A stretch of DNA of 64,000 bases, from NCBI RefSeq assembly GCF_020536995.1, contig NC_068358.1, forward strand, positions 33,260,509 through 33,324,508. Direction: 5' to 3'. Positions 46,738 to 57,298 of the stretch are shown here, piece by piece. Made by a program: the position numbers and the translations under genes. The notes under the pieces are model-generated. The model ran no database searches. It had not been told where the DNA came from and was given only the letters and a program-made list of their open reading frames with translations. Source of the stretch: Dreissena polymorpha. Its lineage: Eukaryota; Mollusca; Bivalvia; Myida; Dreissenidae. The stretch's first letter is position 1. Each line of letters starts with the position of its first letter.

Positions 46738-47082
46738 ACAAGAGATGACCTTTGACCTAGTGACCTCAAAATCAATAGGGGTCATCTGCGAGTCATGATC
46801 AATCTACCCATGAAGTTTCATGATCCTAGGCGTATGCGTTCTTGAGTTATCATTCAAAAACCATTTTACTATTTCGGGTCACCGTGACCTTGACCTTTGA
46901 CCTAGTGACCTCAAAATCAATAGGGGTCATCTTCAAGTCATGATCAATGTACCTGTGAAGTTTCATGATCCTAGGCCCAAGCGTTCTTGAGTTATCGTCT
47001 GACAACCGCCTGGTGGACGGACCGACAGACTGACCGACATGAGCAAAGCAATATACCCCCTCTTCTTAGAAGGGGGGCATAA
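46738..47082. mobile_element. HINE/pearl-like element, family A, short copy
   Basis: Begins ACAAGAGATGACCTTTGACC directly in unit sequence, skipping the usual ~90-bp start, and keeps about two units and the normal end (CTTAGAAGGGGGGCATAA). Confidence 0.75.
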
Positions 47083-47868
47083 TAAAAGATAGTAGAGACC
47101 TCTGCAGTACAAAGTTGTTATTCAGCAATTTAATATTAAAGTCCAAGCTTTCCCAGAGTAAGAATAATGTGATGTTGTACATGAAATCTAATTTTGGCAT
47201 GATTTTCAACTGTTAATGAAATACATGAGAAAAATTTTTTTACTTGCTAAAATTTTCTTATCTTTCTTTGAATGATTTAATCTGGAAATGATTTTGAAAA
47301 TTTGGATAACACATTCAATTATACGCCCTCAATCTGTAAAATCTGCGGCCGAAAACATGGAAAGTATACTTTTTTCCCCTTGGGGAGGGGGGGGAGGGAA
47401 TTCCCCGATTAAAAAAAAAAGATTACTATATCTCAATTCTATTTCAATTTAATCTTGTCAAACATACTTAATTATAAAAAAAAAAGAAATGAATATAGTG
47501 CAAACATGTACAAATGTAATAATGAGAGAGTAAGTAAAACAATTCCCAAAAAAGGGAAACGCCGTGAAAATTCCCACACATGAGGGTAGCGACCCGCTTC
47601 CCCTAAAATGGATTGAGGGCCCTGTAGGCATTTGAAAATACTTAAATTTAATAATGTAATACCAATGGTCATAACACATAATGCAATAAGTAGTTTATAA
47701 ATAACATGTTTTGAGATTGCCAAACTATGCATACATATAGGTCTACATGCATCAATGATCTGACAGCTTATATTGCGATTCGGAATGAAGTGTCCTCAGT
47801 AAAATTTACATCTCAGAAACCAACTTTCACTTTCGCAAACTTTTCTGAAAGGACGTTAATGTCACATT
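47083..47868. other. Non-coding intron sequence
   Basis: AT-rich with one G-rich patch (about 47378-47398). No element ends or exons recognised. Confidence 0.4.
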
Positions 47869-48386
47869 TTAAAGGGGCCTTTTCACAGATTTTGGCATTT
47901 TTTTAACTTATTCATTAAATGCTTTATATTGATAAATGTAAACATTGGATCGTAAAAGCTCCAGTAAAAAATCAAGAAAAAAATTAAAAAAAGAAAAAGA
48001 ACATTGCCCGGAGCAGGTTTCGAACCAGTGACCCCTGGAGTCCTGCCAGAGTCCTGAAGTAAAAACGCTTTAGCCTACTGAGCTATTCCGCCGAGTACAC
48101 ATTTTTGACGTATTTTATACCTTATATAAGCAATCTTCGTAGTTTCACAAAATTTAACGACAAAAACAGAACTCTCCAAATTATTCAATCGTTTCGCGTT
48201 GCAACGCTTTATAATTTTTAGGTTTTAAAATCGTCAAAAGATGCATATAATGGCTATATTAGAGCATGGTTAATGTTCAGTATTACTGTTTCCTCACAAA
48301 TATCATAACTAAAACGAAAACTTACGAATCTGAAACAACTTTTTTCAATTTTGTCAATTTACCAAAGCGTGAAAAGATCCCTTTAA
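47869..48386 (-). mobile_element. Terminal-inverted-repeat element with tRNA-like segment, copy 2
   Basis: Complete, uninterrupted 518-bp copy on the minus strand, ends AAAGGGATCTTTTCACGC and AAAGGGGCCTTTTCACAG. Nearly identical to copy 1 outside that copy's insertion, so it is the empty site for the family C element. Contains the tRNA-like block. Confidence 0.85.
48005..48092 (-). other. tRNA-like segment, second copy
   Basis: Differs from 20631-20718 at only a few positions. A-box TAGCTCAGTAGGC and B-box GGTTCGAAACC intact. Acceptor stem poorly paired, as in copy 1. Confidence 0.65.
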
Positions 48387-48453
48387 ATTCAGTTGTTGAT
48401 TTGTTGTAATTTCAATAGACGCAGAATCCTGCATTTTGCCTATTTCCAGTAAC

Positions 48454-48665
48454 TGTGACCTTCACTTGTGACCTTGACCTTTGACATAGTGACCTCAAAG
48501 TCAATAGGGGTCATCTGCGAGTCATGATCAATGTACCTATGAAGTTTCATGATCCTAGGCCCAAGCGTTCTTGAGTTATCATCCGGAAACCACCTGGTGG
48601 ACATACCGACCGACCTACCGACATGAGCAAAGCAATATACCCCCTCTTCTTCGAAGGGGGGCATA
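48454..48665. mobile_element. HINE/pearl-like element, family A, truncated copy
   Basis: One 145-bp unit plus the normal end (CTTCTTCGAAGGGGGGCATA). The start is missing. Confidence 0.72.
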
Positions 48666-48830
48666 ATAAGCCATCAATGAAAGTCATTATATTGTTCACA
48701 ACCACCTGTCTTAAGTGGATTAAAAGTAAATTAATGAAAGCATTTAATAAGGGCAGTACTGTGATATATATGAAGAATGTCCAAATGTCCTATATGTACA
48801 GTGTTTTATCAAAATTGAAAATCTGTTTAA

Positions 48831-49540
48831 ACAAGGGCTGTTTGTAAAACATGCATGCCCCCCATATGGGCTGTCCGTTGTAGTGGCAGCCATTGTGTGA
48901 ATACGTTTTTGTCACTGTGACCTTGACCTTTGACCTAGTGACCTGAATATCAATAGGGGTCATCAGCGAGTCTTGATCAATGTACATATGAAGTGTCATG
49001 ATCCTAGGCAAAAGCGTTCTTGAGTTATCATCCCGAAACTATTTAACTATTTTGGGTTACCATGACCTTGACCTTTGACCTAGTGACCTCAAAATCAATA
49101 GGGGTCATCTGCGAGTCATGATCAATCTACCCATTAAGTTTCATGATCGTAGGCATATGTGTTATTGAGTTATTATCCGGAAACCATTTTACTATTTCGG
49201 GTCACCATGACCTAGACCTTTGACCTAGTGACCTTAAAATCAATAGGGGTCATCTGCAAGTCATGATCAATCTACCTATGAAGTTTCATGATCCTAGGCA
49301 TATGCGTTCTTGTGTTATCATCCGGAAACCATTTAACTATTTCGGGTCACCATGACCTTGACCTTTGACCTAGTGACCTCAAAATCAATAGGGGTCATCT
49401 GCGAGTCATGATCTATGTACCTTTGAAGTTTCATGATCCTAGGCCTAAGTGTTCTTGAGTTATCATCCGGAAACCACCTGGTGGACGGACCGACAGACGT
49501 GCAAAGCAATGTACCCCCTCTTCTTTGAAGGGGGACATAA
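48831..49540. mobile_element. HINE/pearl-like element, family A, copy 5
   Basis: Full ends (ACAAGGGCTGTTTGTAAAAC and CTTTGAAGGGGGACATAA) and about four 145-bp units. The empty site is at about 41790-41812. Confidence 0.82.
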
Positions 49541-50185
49541 ATATGGTTATGATTGGTATTACAGGTACTAAAACTGACTGCGACACCTTTATACATGCAA
49601 TTTCATGTTATAAGCATCTGTGACCTTTGACCTCTTGACCTTAACATGGATTTACCTCTAAATCTTCTTCCATGTAAAAATAAAATATGTTGCATGGTTG
49701 TAAGTCAAAGCATTCCCTAGATATCATGTGGAAACAATTTGTCTACAGACCAACTGACAAATGGACCAAAGGACAGATGCAAAGCAAAATAACCCTGCTC
49801 CTTAAAAGAGGGTCCTCTATTTCTAAATAAAATCTCAGCATGAACAATCTAGCCTGTGATGAGTAGCTTATGACATGCAACCTCATGGTCTACTATGTCC
49901 CAATATGTTGTGTTGTTATTTTACCTATTGTGATTACTTTGCTTTTGTTCTTGTCACATGATCTATTTGTGGAAAAGAAAAGACGCCATTGTAAATTGTT
50001 TTAAAGGAGGATCTGAGAGATTGGTCTATTGTTTATTTATATGTGATATTGAAATACCATACAGTAGCAAGCCTAGTGGCAATGTTTTTTTTAAATTGGG
50101 ATATATGACTAATAATTTTGCAATTTAATTTATACTACACAACCTAAGAAAAATTTCAACTTTTTAAAAATTTGTTGAAAATATA

Positions 50186-51749
50186 CCGGTGTAACAGGCC
50201 ATTTTTTCCCCCCTGGCCACTTTTTCCCCGGGGAAAAAAGGGACTAGTCCATTTTTTCCCCGGGGAAAAAGTGGCCTAGGCCAATTCTTCCCCCCCTAGT
50301 CCAATTCTTCCCCCCCCCTGATTTTTCATTTAATATATCTTTCCGTCTACACCTTTCGTCCAGTTTTTCCCCCCTGGCCAGTTTTTCCCCCCTAACATGT
50401 AAAAGTAGTTTTAATATCAGAGTTTGATTGAGAGTTGCTAAAACTGCCTCCACACCCTTATCTTTTATTTTACTTATCTTTTACATTTATATTTCACTTT
50501 TCTTCCAGTTTTTCTCCCCTGGCCAGTTTTTCCCCCCTACCATGTACAAGTTGTTTTAACAACAGTATTTGATCGAGAGTTGCTAAAACTGCCTCCACCC
50601 CCTTATCTTTTATCTTACTTATCTTTTACATTTATTCTTCACTTTTCGGACAGTTTTTCCCCCCATGGCAAGTTTTTCCCCCTTAACATGTAAAAGTAGT
50701 TTTAACAACAGAATTTGATTGAGAGTTGCTTAAACTGCCTCAACCCCCTTATCTTTTATTTTACTTCTATTTTACATTTTTTCTTCACCTTTCTGCAAAT
50801 CCCCCCCCCCCCCCCCTGAAAATTGGTAAGAATGTTCATCTCAATGAAATCTGGGTTAAGTTAGGGAAAGTGGGTCATGTGTGTTCCAAAACTAGGTCAC
50901 CAGACCAAATCACAGAAACGGTTAGTTAACACTCCAGAGGTCACTTTTCATACCAATCTTCATGAAAATTGGTCAGAACCTTCATCTCAATGAAATATAG
51001 GTTGAGTTTGAAAGTAGGTGATAGGTAGTCAAAAACTAGGTCATTAGGTCAAATTATAGAAAAACTTTCGTTAACTCTCTAGATGTCATATTTTCTTCCT
51101 GATCTTCATGAAAATGGGTCACAATGTCCATCTCTATCAAATCATTACCTGAGTTTGGAAGTTGGTCATGTGCAGGCAAAAGCTAGGTTACAACTAAGTC
51201 AAATCATACAAAATGTTTGTTTGCAATCTAGAAGGAGTTTCAGGTGAGCGATACAGGACCCTCTTGTTCATTCACTTTTAGGCCATTTTTCCCCCTTGGC
51301 CAGTTTTTCCCCCCTACCATTTGGTTTCGTTCCAAAGACCACTTTTACACTTAATTTTATCTTTTGACAATTACTTTGGGGGGCGAGGGGGGAATTGGCC
51401 GAGGGGAGAAAAATGGCCAAGAGTCATGTTGCTATTAATTCTTTAAGTAGGGGGAGGGGGAAATTGGCGAAGGGAAGAAAAAAAAATTAAGAGTCATGTT
51501 GCTATTAATTCTTAGGAAGGGAGGAGGGAAAGATTGGCCGAGGGGCGAAAAAAGTGCCAAGAGTCATGTTGCAATTAATTCTTTAAGTAGGGGGAAAATT
51601 TGGCCAAGGGGGGGAAAGATTGGCCTGGGCCATTTTTTCCCTGGGGGAAAAAACGGCCTAGGCCGATCTTTCCCCGGGGAAAAAATGGCCTAGGCCAATT
51701 TTTCCCCGGGGAAAAACTGGCCGGGGGAAAAAATGGACCGCTACACCTG
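50186..51749. mobile_element. Foldback element of CCCCGGGG blocks
   Basis: Ends CCGGTGTAACAGGCCATTTT and, inverted, CAGGTGTAGCGGTCCATTTT, with TA outside each. Both arms consist of many blocks such as TTTTTCCCCGGGGAAAAA and GGCCTAGGCC, so the element can fold at many levels. Between them, ~130-bp units (TTTTAACAACAG, GAGAGTTGCTAAAACTGCCT) and a family I element. The duplicated segment copy 1 (about 45425-46640) lacks it. No protein. Confidence 0.75.
50818..51267 (-). mobile_element. HINE/pearl-like element, family I
   Basis: Reads on the minus strand from ACAAGAGGGTCCTGTATCGC, TCACCTGAA through about three ~120-bp units (CCAATCTTCATGAAAATTGG on plus) to a C-rich edge near 50818. Only the ACAAGAG end is sharply defined. 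Confidence 0.55.
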
Positions 51750-52156
51750 TACTTTAATTGTATTTGCATTATTTGCAAAAAAAAAGAGTTAAATGGCAGC
51801 AAAGCAAGAGCCAATCAATGTTCATGAGCTATTTTCACATTGAAAATGTTAATTTCCTAATGGTAATGAAATCCAAGATACAAAACATGTTTATGATTAT
51901 GTGTAACGCACATTTTTTAAAGTATTAAAAGTGTACTTAATATTGAACATAGTGGACTGCACATTTTCAATACACACAGACCAATGTCTAAAGTAAAAAA
52001 GTTTGCATATAATATTCAAATTCAACTAGAAATATATAAAGTAAATTTTTTTTCGTAGAAATGAAAATGACAGGTAACACTAATGCGTAAAGATGCCATT
52101 TAACAAAACAAGTGTTATATGAACAGTGTACTAAAAAAATCCTCTAAAATAATATA

Positions 52157-53620
52157 CCGTAAATCTACGAATATAATACGCACTTTTTTACCTGCCGATT
52201 TTTTCTTCAAATAGGGGGTGCATATAATATACGAGTTTAGAGCAGAACAAAATTTTTCCTGTGCAAATTTTCAACTTAATCGCTGTTATTCGCTTTGTGG
52301 CAGCCATTTTGAACTACACCATTACATCAAAGGGATGCAACAGGGCTCGCGCTGCCGTTTGCCATTTGAGTAATTTGTGAAAATATTGAGAATTTGGCTC
52401 AATAAAAATCTTATTTGTGAAAATGCCAAAATCTAGTAAAATTTCATTTAAAACATCTGCCATTTATATTGGACTGGTTTTCTATATTTGTCTCTTTGTT
52501 TTAATGAAAGTGTTCGCAATTCGAACAGTAAACAAAACCCTGTCTGTACCCGATTATGAGACATCGCTTGACCTTATTGTTGTTGAAGTGCGCATGGTAG
52601 CTGGCCAATCAACATTGAGCTCGCTTACACATGAAATGACGTTGTCGAATGAAACGTGAGAACAGGAGGAGCTATCGAATAATATTGGGTCATTCATGCG
52701 TAGCCACTGCTGTATACTTGGAATACACAGTTAAAATCATCGCCTGCCTACAAAATAGCGACTGGACAATAAATCGTATAAAGAGATTAGCAAATGAAAA
52801 AAAAACTGACAATACCCTTAAATAAATATTTCTTAGCTGACCACTATTTATCTTTCTACCGCATATTTAAAATATCAAAAGTAAAGAGTGGTAATTAAAT
52901 AATTAGTTTTACGATGCTAATAGAGTCTATTACACCTGTCTGCCGATTGCCGAATTAAATTGAAAGGTGATATTTAATTAATTTGTTTTTTACTCCCAAA
53001 CTAACCTTAATGACAGCAGCATATTTTAATTTAAGAGATCATGAAAAACAAGAGCGGTTTAATTGTATTTAAAGTTATATTAATAAATCGAGTTTGTAAC
53101 ACTTTGGAAAAGTAATTCATCTAGACAACTATAAACACGGAAGTAACCATTTTGTCTTCTTATTACTTTATTATTATTATAATTATTATCGTCCCGAATA
53201 TTGTCAAACTGAATTAAATGTGAAAACAAAAAACAGCGTCTCTGCTTCTTTCTTTTGTAATTATGACTGCTTGACCCGGATGTCAGCAAGGGCCCCGTGT
53301 GTTATCGGTAACAATCAATGGTAATATAAACAACAGACAGAGATATTTATTATGCAACTGTCATAACAACAGCATTATAACACATCCCGATCAATATACC
53401 GGGGTATTACTGTGAAACAGATAGTTGACAACACCAAATTGATTTGCTATTTTCACAACACAAAAATATATTGACATTTTTTTTCCGGAAATAGCCAATT
53501 TCGGAAACTGATTTTTTTAGTGCGTATTTTACTCGGATTTTCAATTTTTACCGATAAATTTTGACCAAACTCGGGAGTGCGTATTATGCACGAGGGCGTA
53601 TTATATTCATTGATTTACGG
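52157..53620. mobile_element. TA-flanked TIR element carrying a hAT fragment
   Basis: Ends CCGTAAATCTACGAATATAA and, inverted, CCGTAAATCAATGAATATAA, then TACGC, with TA outside both (52155-52156, 53621-53622). This fits a Tc1/mariner/pogo-type MITE. The hAT fragment from 52341 makes up much of the interior. No transposase. Confidence 0.75.
52341..53155 (+). mobile_element. hAT element c relative, 5' part only
   Basis: Starts CAGGGCTCGCGCTGCCG and follows the left arm of the 35291 element for about 800 bp (to GGAAGTAACCATTTTGTC), without the family B insertion. The transposase remnant and the right end are not seen. Serves as the empty site for 35697-37874. Left flank TGCAA. Confidence 0.75.
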
Positions 53621-53651
53621 TATGTTCTTTCACAGATAATAATTATTTATT

Positions 53652-53968
53652 ACAAGAGCTGTAACCATATGATGACATATGTCCCCCTATGAACGCTTTG
53701 ATAGTAGTTATGAGCATTTTTCGAAACCTAAACGCAGATTTTGAAACCTAAACGCGGACCCTAAGTTCAAGGTCAAGGTCAAATGGGTCAAATTGTGTGC
53801 GTATGAAAAGTCCATATACACATGCATACCAAATATGAAGGTTACATCTGAAGCGACATGCATAGTAGTAGTAGTGAGGATTTTTTGAAACCTTAACGCA
53901 AAAGTGTGACGGACAGACAGACAGACAGCAGACAATCCGATCACTTTATGCCTCCTTTGGGGGCATAA
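53652..53968. mobile_element. HINE/pearl-like element, family E
   Basis: Starts ACAAGAGCTGTAACCATATG, ATGACATATGTCCCCCTATG and ends CTCCTTTGGGGGCATAA. About two short units and a GACAGACAGACAG tract. ATATGTCCCCC and GGGGGCATAA are a terminal pair like family A. Confidence 0.68.
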
Positions 53969-53989
53969 ACATGTGATTCGTAAAGTGTT

Positions 53990-54470
53990 TGCTAGGTTTT
54001 ACTATAGCCATATAAGGGAAATAGCCTCACCCCCAGGCGGACATGTCTTTCAACCAAGCAGAACCATTTTCAAATCAAGTAAGAAATCAAGAAACAAATG
54101 TTCTGACAAAATTTCATGAAGATTCAACAGTTAATATCACTTTTAGAGTGTTAACAATCTTTAATTTTAATTTGATATTTCTACTGTGTTTTTGACCTCA
54201 CACAAACCAGTTTCGATTTGGCCATGATATAATGGAGACAATGTTCTGACAAAGTTTCATGAACATTTGACGGTTAATATGACTTCTTGAGTGTTAGCAT
54301 GCTTTTTCTTTTGTTCGACCTATCAACCTAGTTTTTTACCTCACATATTCCAGTTTCGAACTTGGACATGAAATTATTGGGAGAAAATTTAATGTTCTGA
54401 CTAGGTTATGAAGATTGGAAAATAAATGTAGCCTCTAGATTGTAAACTAGGAAAATGATGAAAATAGACT
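53990..54470. repeat. Degraded interspersed repeat with ~140-bp periodicity
   Basis: Repeated phrases AAATGTTCTGACAAAATTTC and CAATGTTCTGACAAAGTTTC, TGACCTCACA. Probably an old HINE-like element without clear ends. Confidence 0.45.
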
Positions 54471-55049
54471 ATGCATGAAGACAGACTAAGGAGATCACAA
54501 AATTTAACCATGAACTCAGGCGAGCTTAAAATAAGAAGACAATTTTTGTTATTTATAAATATTGAAAACTGTGTCTTTTCTGGTTGCCTTAAAGTTATAT
54601 ACCCAGAAAGTGCTTCTTACCTAAAGCATATTAATGAGGTTGTCAGAAAAAGACCTGGTTTTGTTGAAATTTTCTTGAAGGCTATGAAATATATGCATAC
54701 TGGGTGTTGGGTAAATCACCTGCCCTACTTTTAATAACAATCCATAGAGCACGTAAACCCGCCAGTCACTTTATCTAGGTAATCAATGAAAACACATGCA
54801 GTTAATTTGAGTGCATTATTTTTTTATTTAAAGCGAGACTATATGATTTGTATATGTGTTAAATTGTAATATATTGATACAAATATGTTAGACCAGTTAG
54901 TGGATTTGAAAATGAACATGGACTTGGCATAAAAGACTCTTTTTTTGGGTTTACATCATGATGAATATGGATTTAAAAGCCTAACTTTCTATATAATATA
55001 TTTTGCAATCATATTGTACTAATAACTAAACAACTGAAGAGTTACATAC

Positions 55050-55387
55050 CTGTGTTGATCAGATACACACTTAGGGCAGCACAGCTGTTCGTGCAAGTTG
55101 CAGAACTTGTCAATTGTATGGTCCTTATGAACATCACAAGTTTGTAGAAAATCAACCACCTTTTTTGAAACTGGCCATTTATCTATTTCGACCCTTCCAA
55201 ATGTAGTATGCTTAGCCAAGGCATTACCATGTGGATCAATACAGTTTCCACAATAAAACCGTTCACACTGTTTACAATAGAAATCAGCACTTTTCTCAAC
55301 ATTAGTCTTGTCTTCACAGGCATTACAAATATAGTCCTTCACTTCATGCGAACCCAGCTCAACTGAAGACTGAGAACTTGTTGCCAT
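55050..55387 (-). CDS. TRIM-like protein, exon 1 (two B-boxes)
   Basis: First coding exon, residues 1-112. The ATG gives MATSSQSSVELGSHEVKDYI. B-box 1-like zinc site at about residues 21-60 (CNACEDKTN, FYCKQCERFYCGNC, H60). B-box 2 at about 84-115 (CDVHKDHTIDKFCNLHEQLC, CPKCVSDQH) is completed by KC from exon 2. No RING precedes it, as in many mollusc B-box/NHL proteins, so ubiquitin ligase activity is doubtful. The donor CACAG before GTATGT leaves phase 2, which fits exon 2 exactly. The exon could instead belong to a separate paralogue, but joining completes the zinc ligands. Confidence 0.85.
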
Positions 55388-55975
55388 TTTATAAATTAAC
55401 TGGTTTTAACAAAGTCACTGTCTGACACTATAATTACAAACAAGCCTGCATCAGTATAGAAACATAATATACATACACATATATTATATATTATTTACAT
55501 TTGATCAACATTTAACACTTTTAACTTTTAGAAAATTGGATGTGAACTGGTAAAACATCGTTAAACGTTTAATCTGAAAAGCTCTTTGCGGCACAGTTTT
55601 GTGGGACTAGTGACCAGCCTCACTACGTCACAATGTAAACTGTCACGTGAGAACATGTACAGTGTCAGTTTACTTTAAACCTACTGGAATGAAATTGTAA
55701 GAAGTGCATTGCATAAACTGCTTATTTAAACTGCCTTAAAGCATAGAAGTCTACAATGAAGATAGTTTGGAAACATAAAGTACAAACTACTGCCAGGTTA
55801 ATAAGAATGGTACATTTTATTTAAAACTAGTTCCAGATTGGCTATGTTATGACATTTGTACTTGAATTGTGACTTTGACATGGGTCTTTGTAAAGAATAC
55901 TTGTTAAACAATACAATATAGTCACTACTTATACAGAATGTAAAATTCTGCCTCATATGCTAGCCAAACTTACTT
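55388..55975. other. 5' flank of the TRIM-like gene
   Basis: AT-rich with a CGTGAG/GTCACGTG-like patch near 55640. Probably holds the promoter and 5' untranslated region. No core promoter element can be assigned with confidence. Confidence 0.35.
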
Positions 55976-56473
55976 AAAGGGACATTTTCACCTTCGGTAA
56001 ATAGACAAAATTAAACAAAAATGTTTCAGTTTTGCAAATTTTCGTTGTAGTTATGATATGTATGAGGAAACAGTAATACTGAACATTTACCGTGCTCTAA
56101 AATATCCATTATATGCATCTTTTGACAATTCAAAAATGTCAACATTATCAAGCGTTGCAACGCAAAACAATTGAATAATTTGCAGAGTTCTGCTGCTGTC
56201 GTTATATTTTGTGAAACTACAAGGATTGCTTATATAAAGTTTAAAATATAACAACCATAGAATGAGCATGGATGGCAGAGAGGGCTAAGCGATAAACTTT
56301 TACTCCAGGGGTCAGTGATTCGAGCCCTGGAGTTGAGCGTTACTTTTTTATTTCTTTAATTTTTTTCTAGTTTTTTTACTAGAGCTTTTTAGATCCAATG
56401 TTTACATTTATCAATATAAAGCGTTTAATGACAAATTTCAATACATGCACACATCTTTGAGAAGGTCTCTTTA
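55976..56473 (+). mobile_element. Terminal-inverted-repeat element with tRNA-like segment, copy 3
   Basis: Ends AAAGGGACATTTTCACC and, inverted, AAAGAGACCTTCTCAAAG. The arms align with copies 1 and 2, but the tRNA-like block (56265-56338) is different, so the block has been replaced or has diverged faster than the arms. Confidence 0.8.
56265..56338 (+). other. tRNA-like segment, divergent third copy
   Basis: A-box-like TGGCAGAGAGGGC and B-box-like GATTCGAGCCC, shorter variable region than the other two copies. Acceptor stem not convincing. Confidence 0.5.
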
Positions 56474-56812
56474 AAAAACAGCGTTTTATGGACTGGTTTC
56501 ATATATTTTACATATGACCTTGAACAGTGACCTTAACCTCTGACCTAGGGGCCTGGTTCTTGCTTTTTATACTCTTTCAAACCATGCTTGTTTATTCTAC
56601 CCAATAATAAGAAAATCTAATTGCTGTGGAGAAAGTGTTTTCATTTTGTCTAGTACAATGACCTTGACTTTTGACCTAGGGCAGAGTTCATATGAAATGT
56701 TGGTGTACCCATGACTGGGGTCAACGATTTTCAGGGATGTTGTCTGCAAAAATGGGGATCCCAAGCAAATGTCGAGATGTCTGAGCACTGTCTTTGAATG
56801 TTTTAGAGATAA
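56474..56812. other. Degraded HINE-like sequence
   Basis: Scattered TGACCTTGAC and TTTGACCTAGGG motifs without clear ends. Probably an old element. Confidence 0.4.
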
Positions 56813-57066
56813 CAAAAGATGTGTTTGTCAGAAACACAATGCCCCCTACGGCACCACTTTATAGCAAAATATTTAATTTGGCCTTTAAGATGACCTTGAC
56901 CTTGACTTTCACCAATCAAAATGTGCAGCTCTATGAGATACACATACATACCAAATATCAAGTTGCTATCTTCAATATTGCAAAAGTTGTCGGCAATGTT
57001 AAAGTTTTCGGACAGACTGACAGACAGACATACTGACTGACGGGCAATTAACTGCTTATGCCACCC
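56813..57066. mobile_element. HINE/pearl-like element, family H
   Basis: Starts near AAAGATGTGTTTGTCAGAAA, CACAATGCCCCC and ends near GCTTATGCCACCC after a GACAGACAGACATACTGACT tract. A single unit. Ends only roughly placed. Confidence 0.5.
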
Positions 57067-57298
57067 TACCGTGTGCTTAAAAAGTTAGTACAAATAACAT
57101 CAACATCTCTCTCAAACCTGTTTTCCCTACCGATTGCTTCTCAGTAGTATGGAGGGCATCTCTCAGTAGTTTTGGGCTGTTGTCAGTAGTTTTTAACTTT
57201 TCAATCATTTTGAGCATTAAAACACCATGACTGGGTCACATATCAGTTATCGGTACATAAAGCATTAGATGAATTTACTTGCTAATAATAAAATCTGT

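Larger units (their letters stand above)
41612..47090. repeat. Intronic duplicated segment, copy 1
   Basis: Matches 48665-51850 in order: TATTGTTCA block, ACAGTGTT block, CTAAAACTGACT block, AGCATTCTCTAGATATCCTG block, CAATCTAGCCTGTGATGAG block, AATAAGAAAAAT block, TATTTGCAAAGAAAATGG block. Insertions private to this copy are the piggyBac and the family B element at 45432. Confidence 0.78.
48665..51850. repeat. Intronic duplicated segment, copy 2
   Basis: Partner of 41612-47090. Private insertions are the family A element at 48831 and the foldback element at 50186. Both copies end in the CAGCAAAGCAAGAG / GAGCTATTTTCACATT-type block. Confidence 0.78.
27179..55049 (-). other. TRIM-like gene, intron 1 (about 27.9 kb)
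   Basis: Donor CACAG before GTATGT at 55049 and acceptor TTTATTTCAG at 27179, codon split AG/C. It is filled by the nested stack at 28280-41280, the piggyBac at 41911-44926, the duplicated segment, a foldback element and others listed separately. Stretches with nothing recognised are 27179-28279, 30386-31722, 40336-41448, 47083-47868, 51850-52154 and 54471-55049. Confidence 0.75.
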
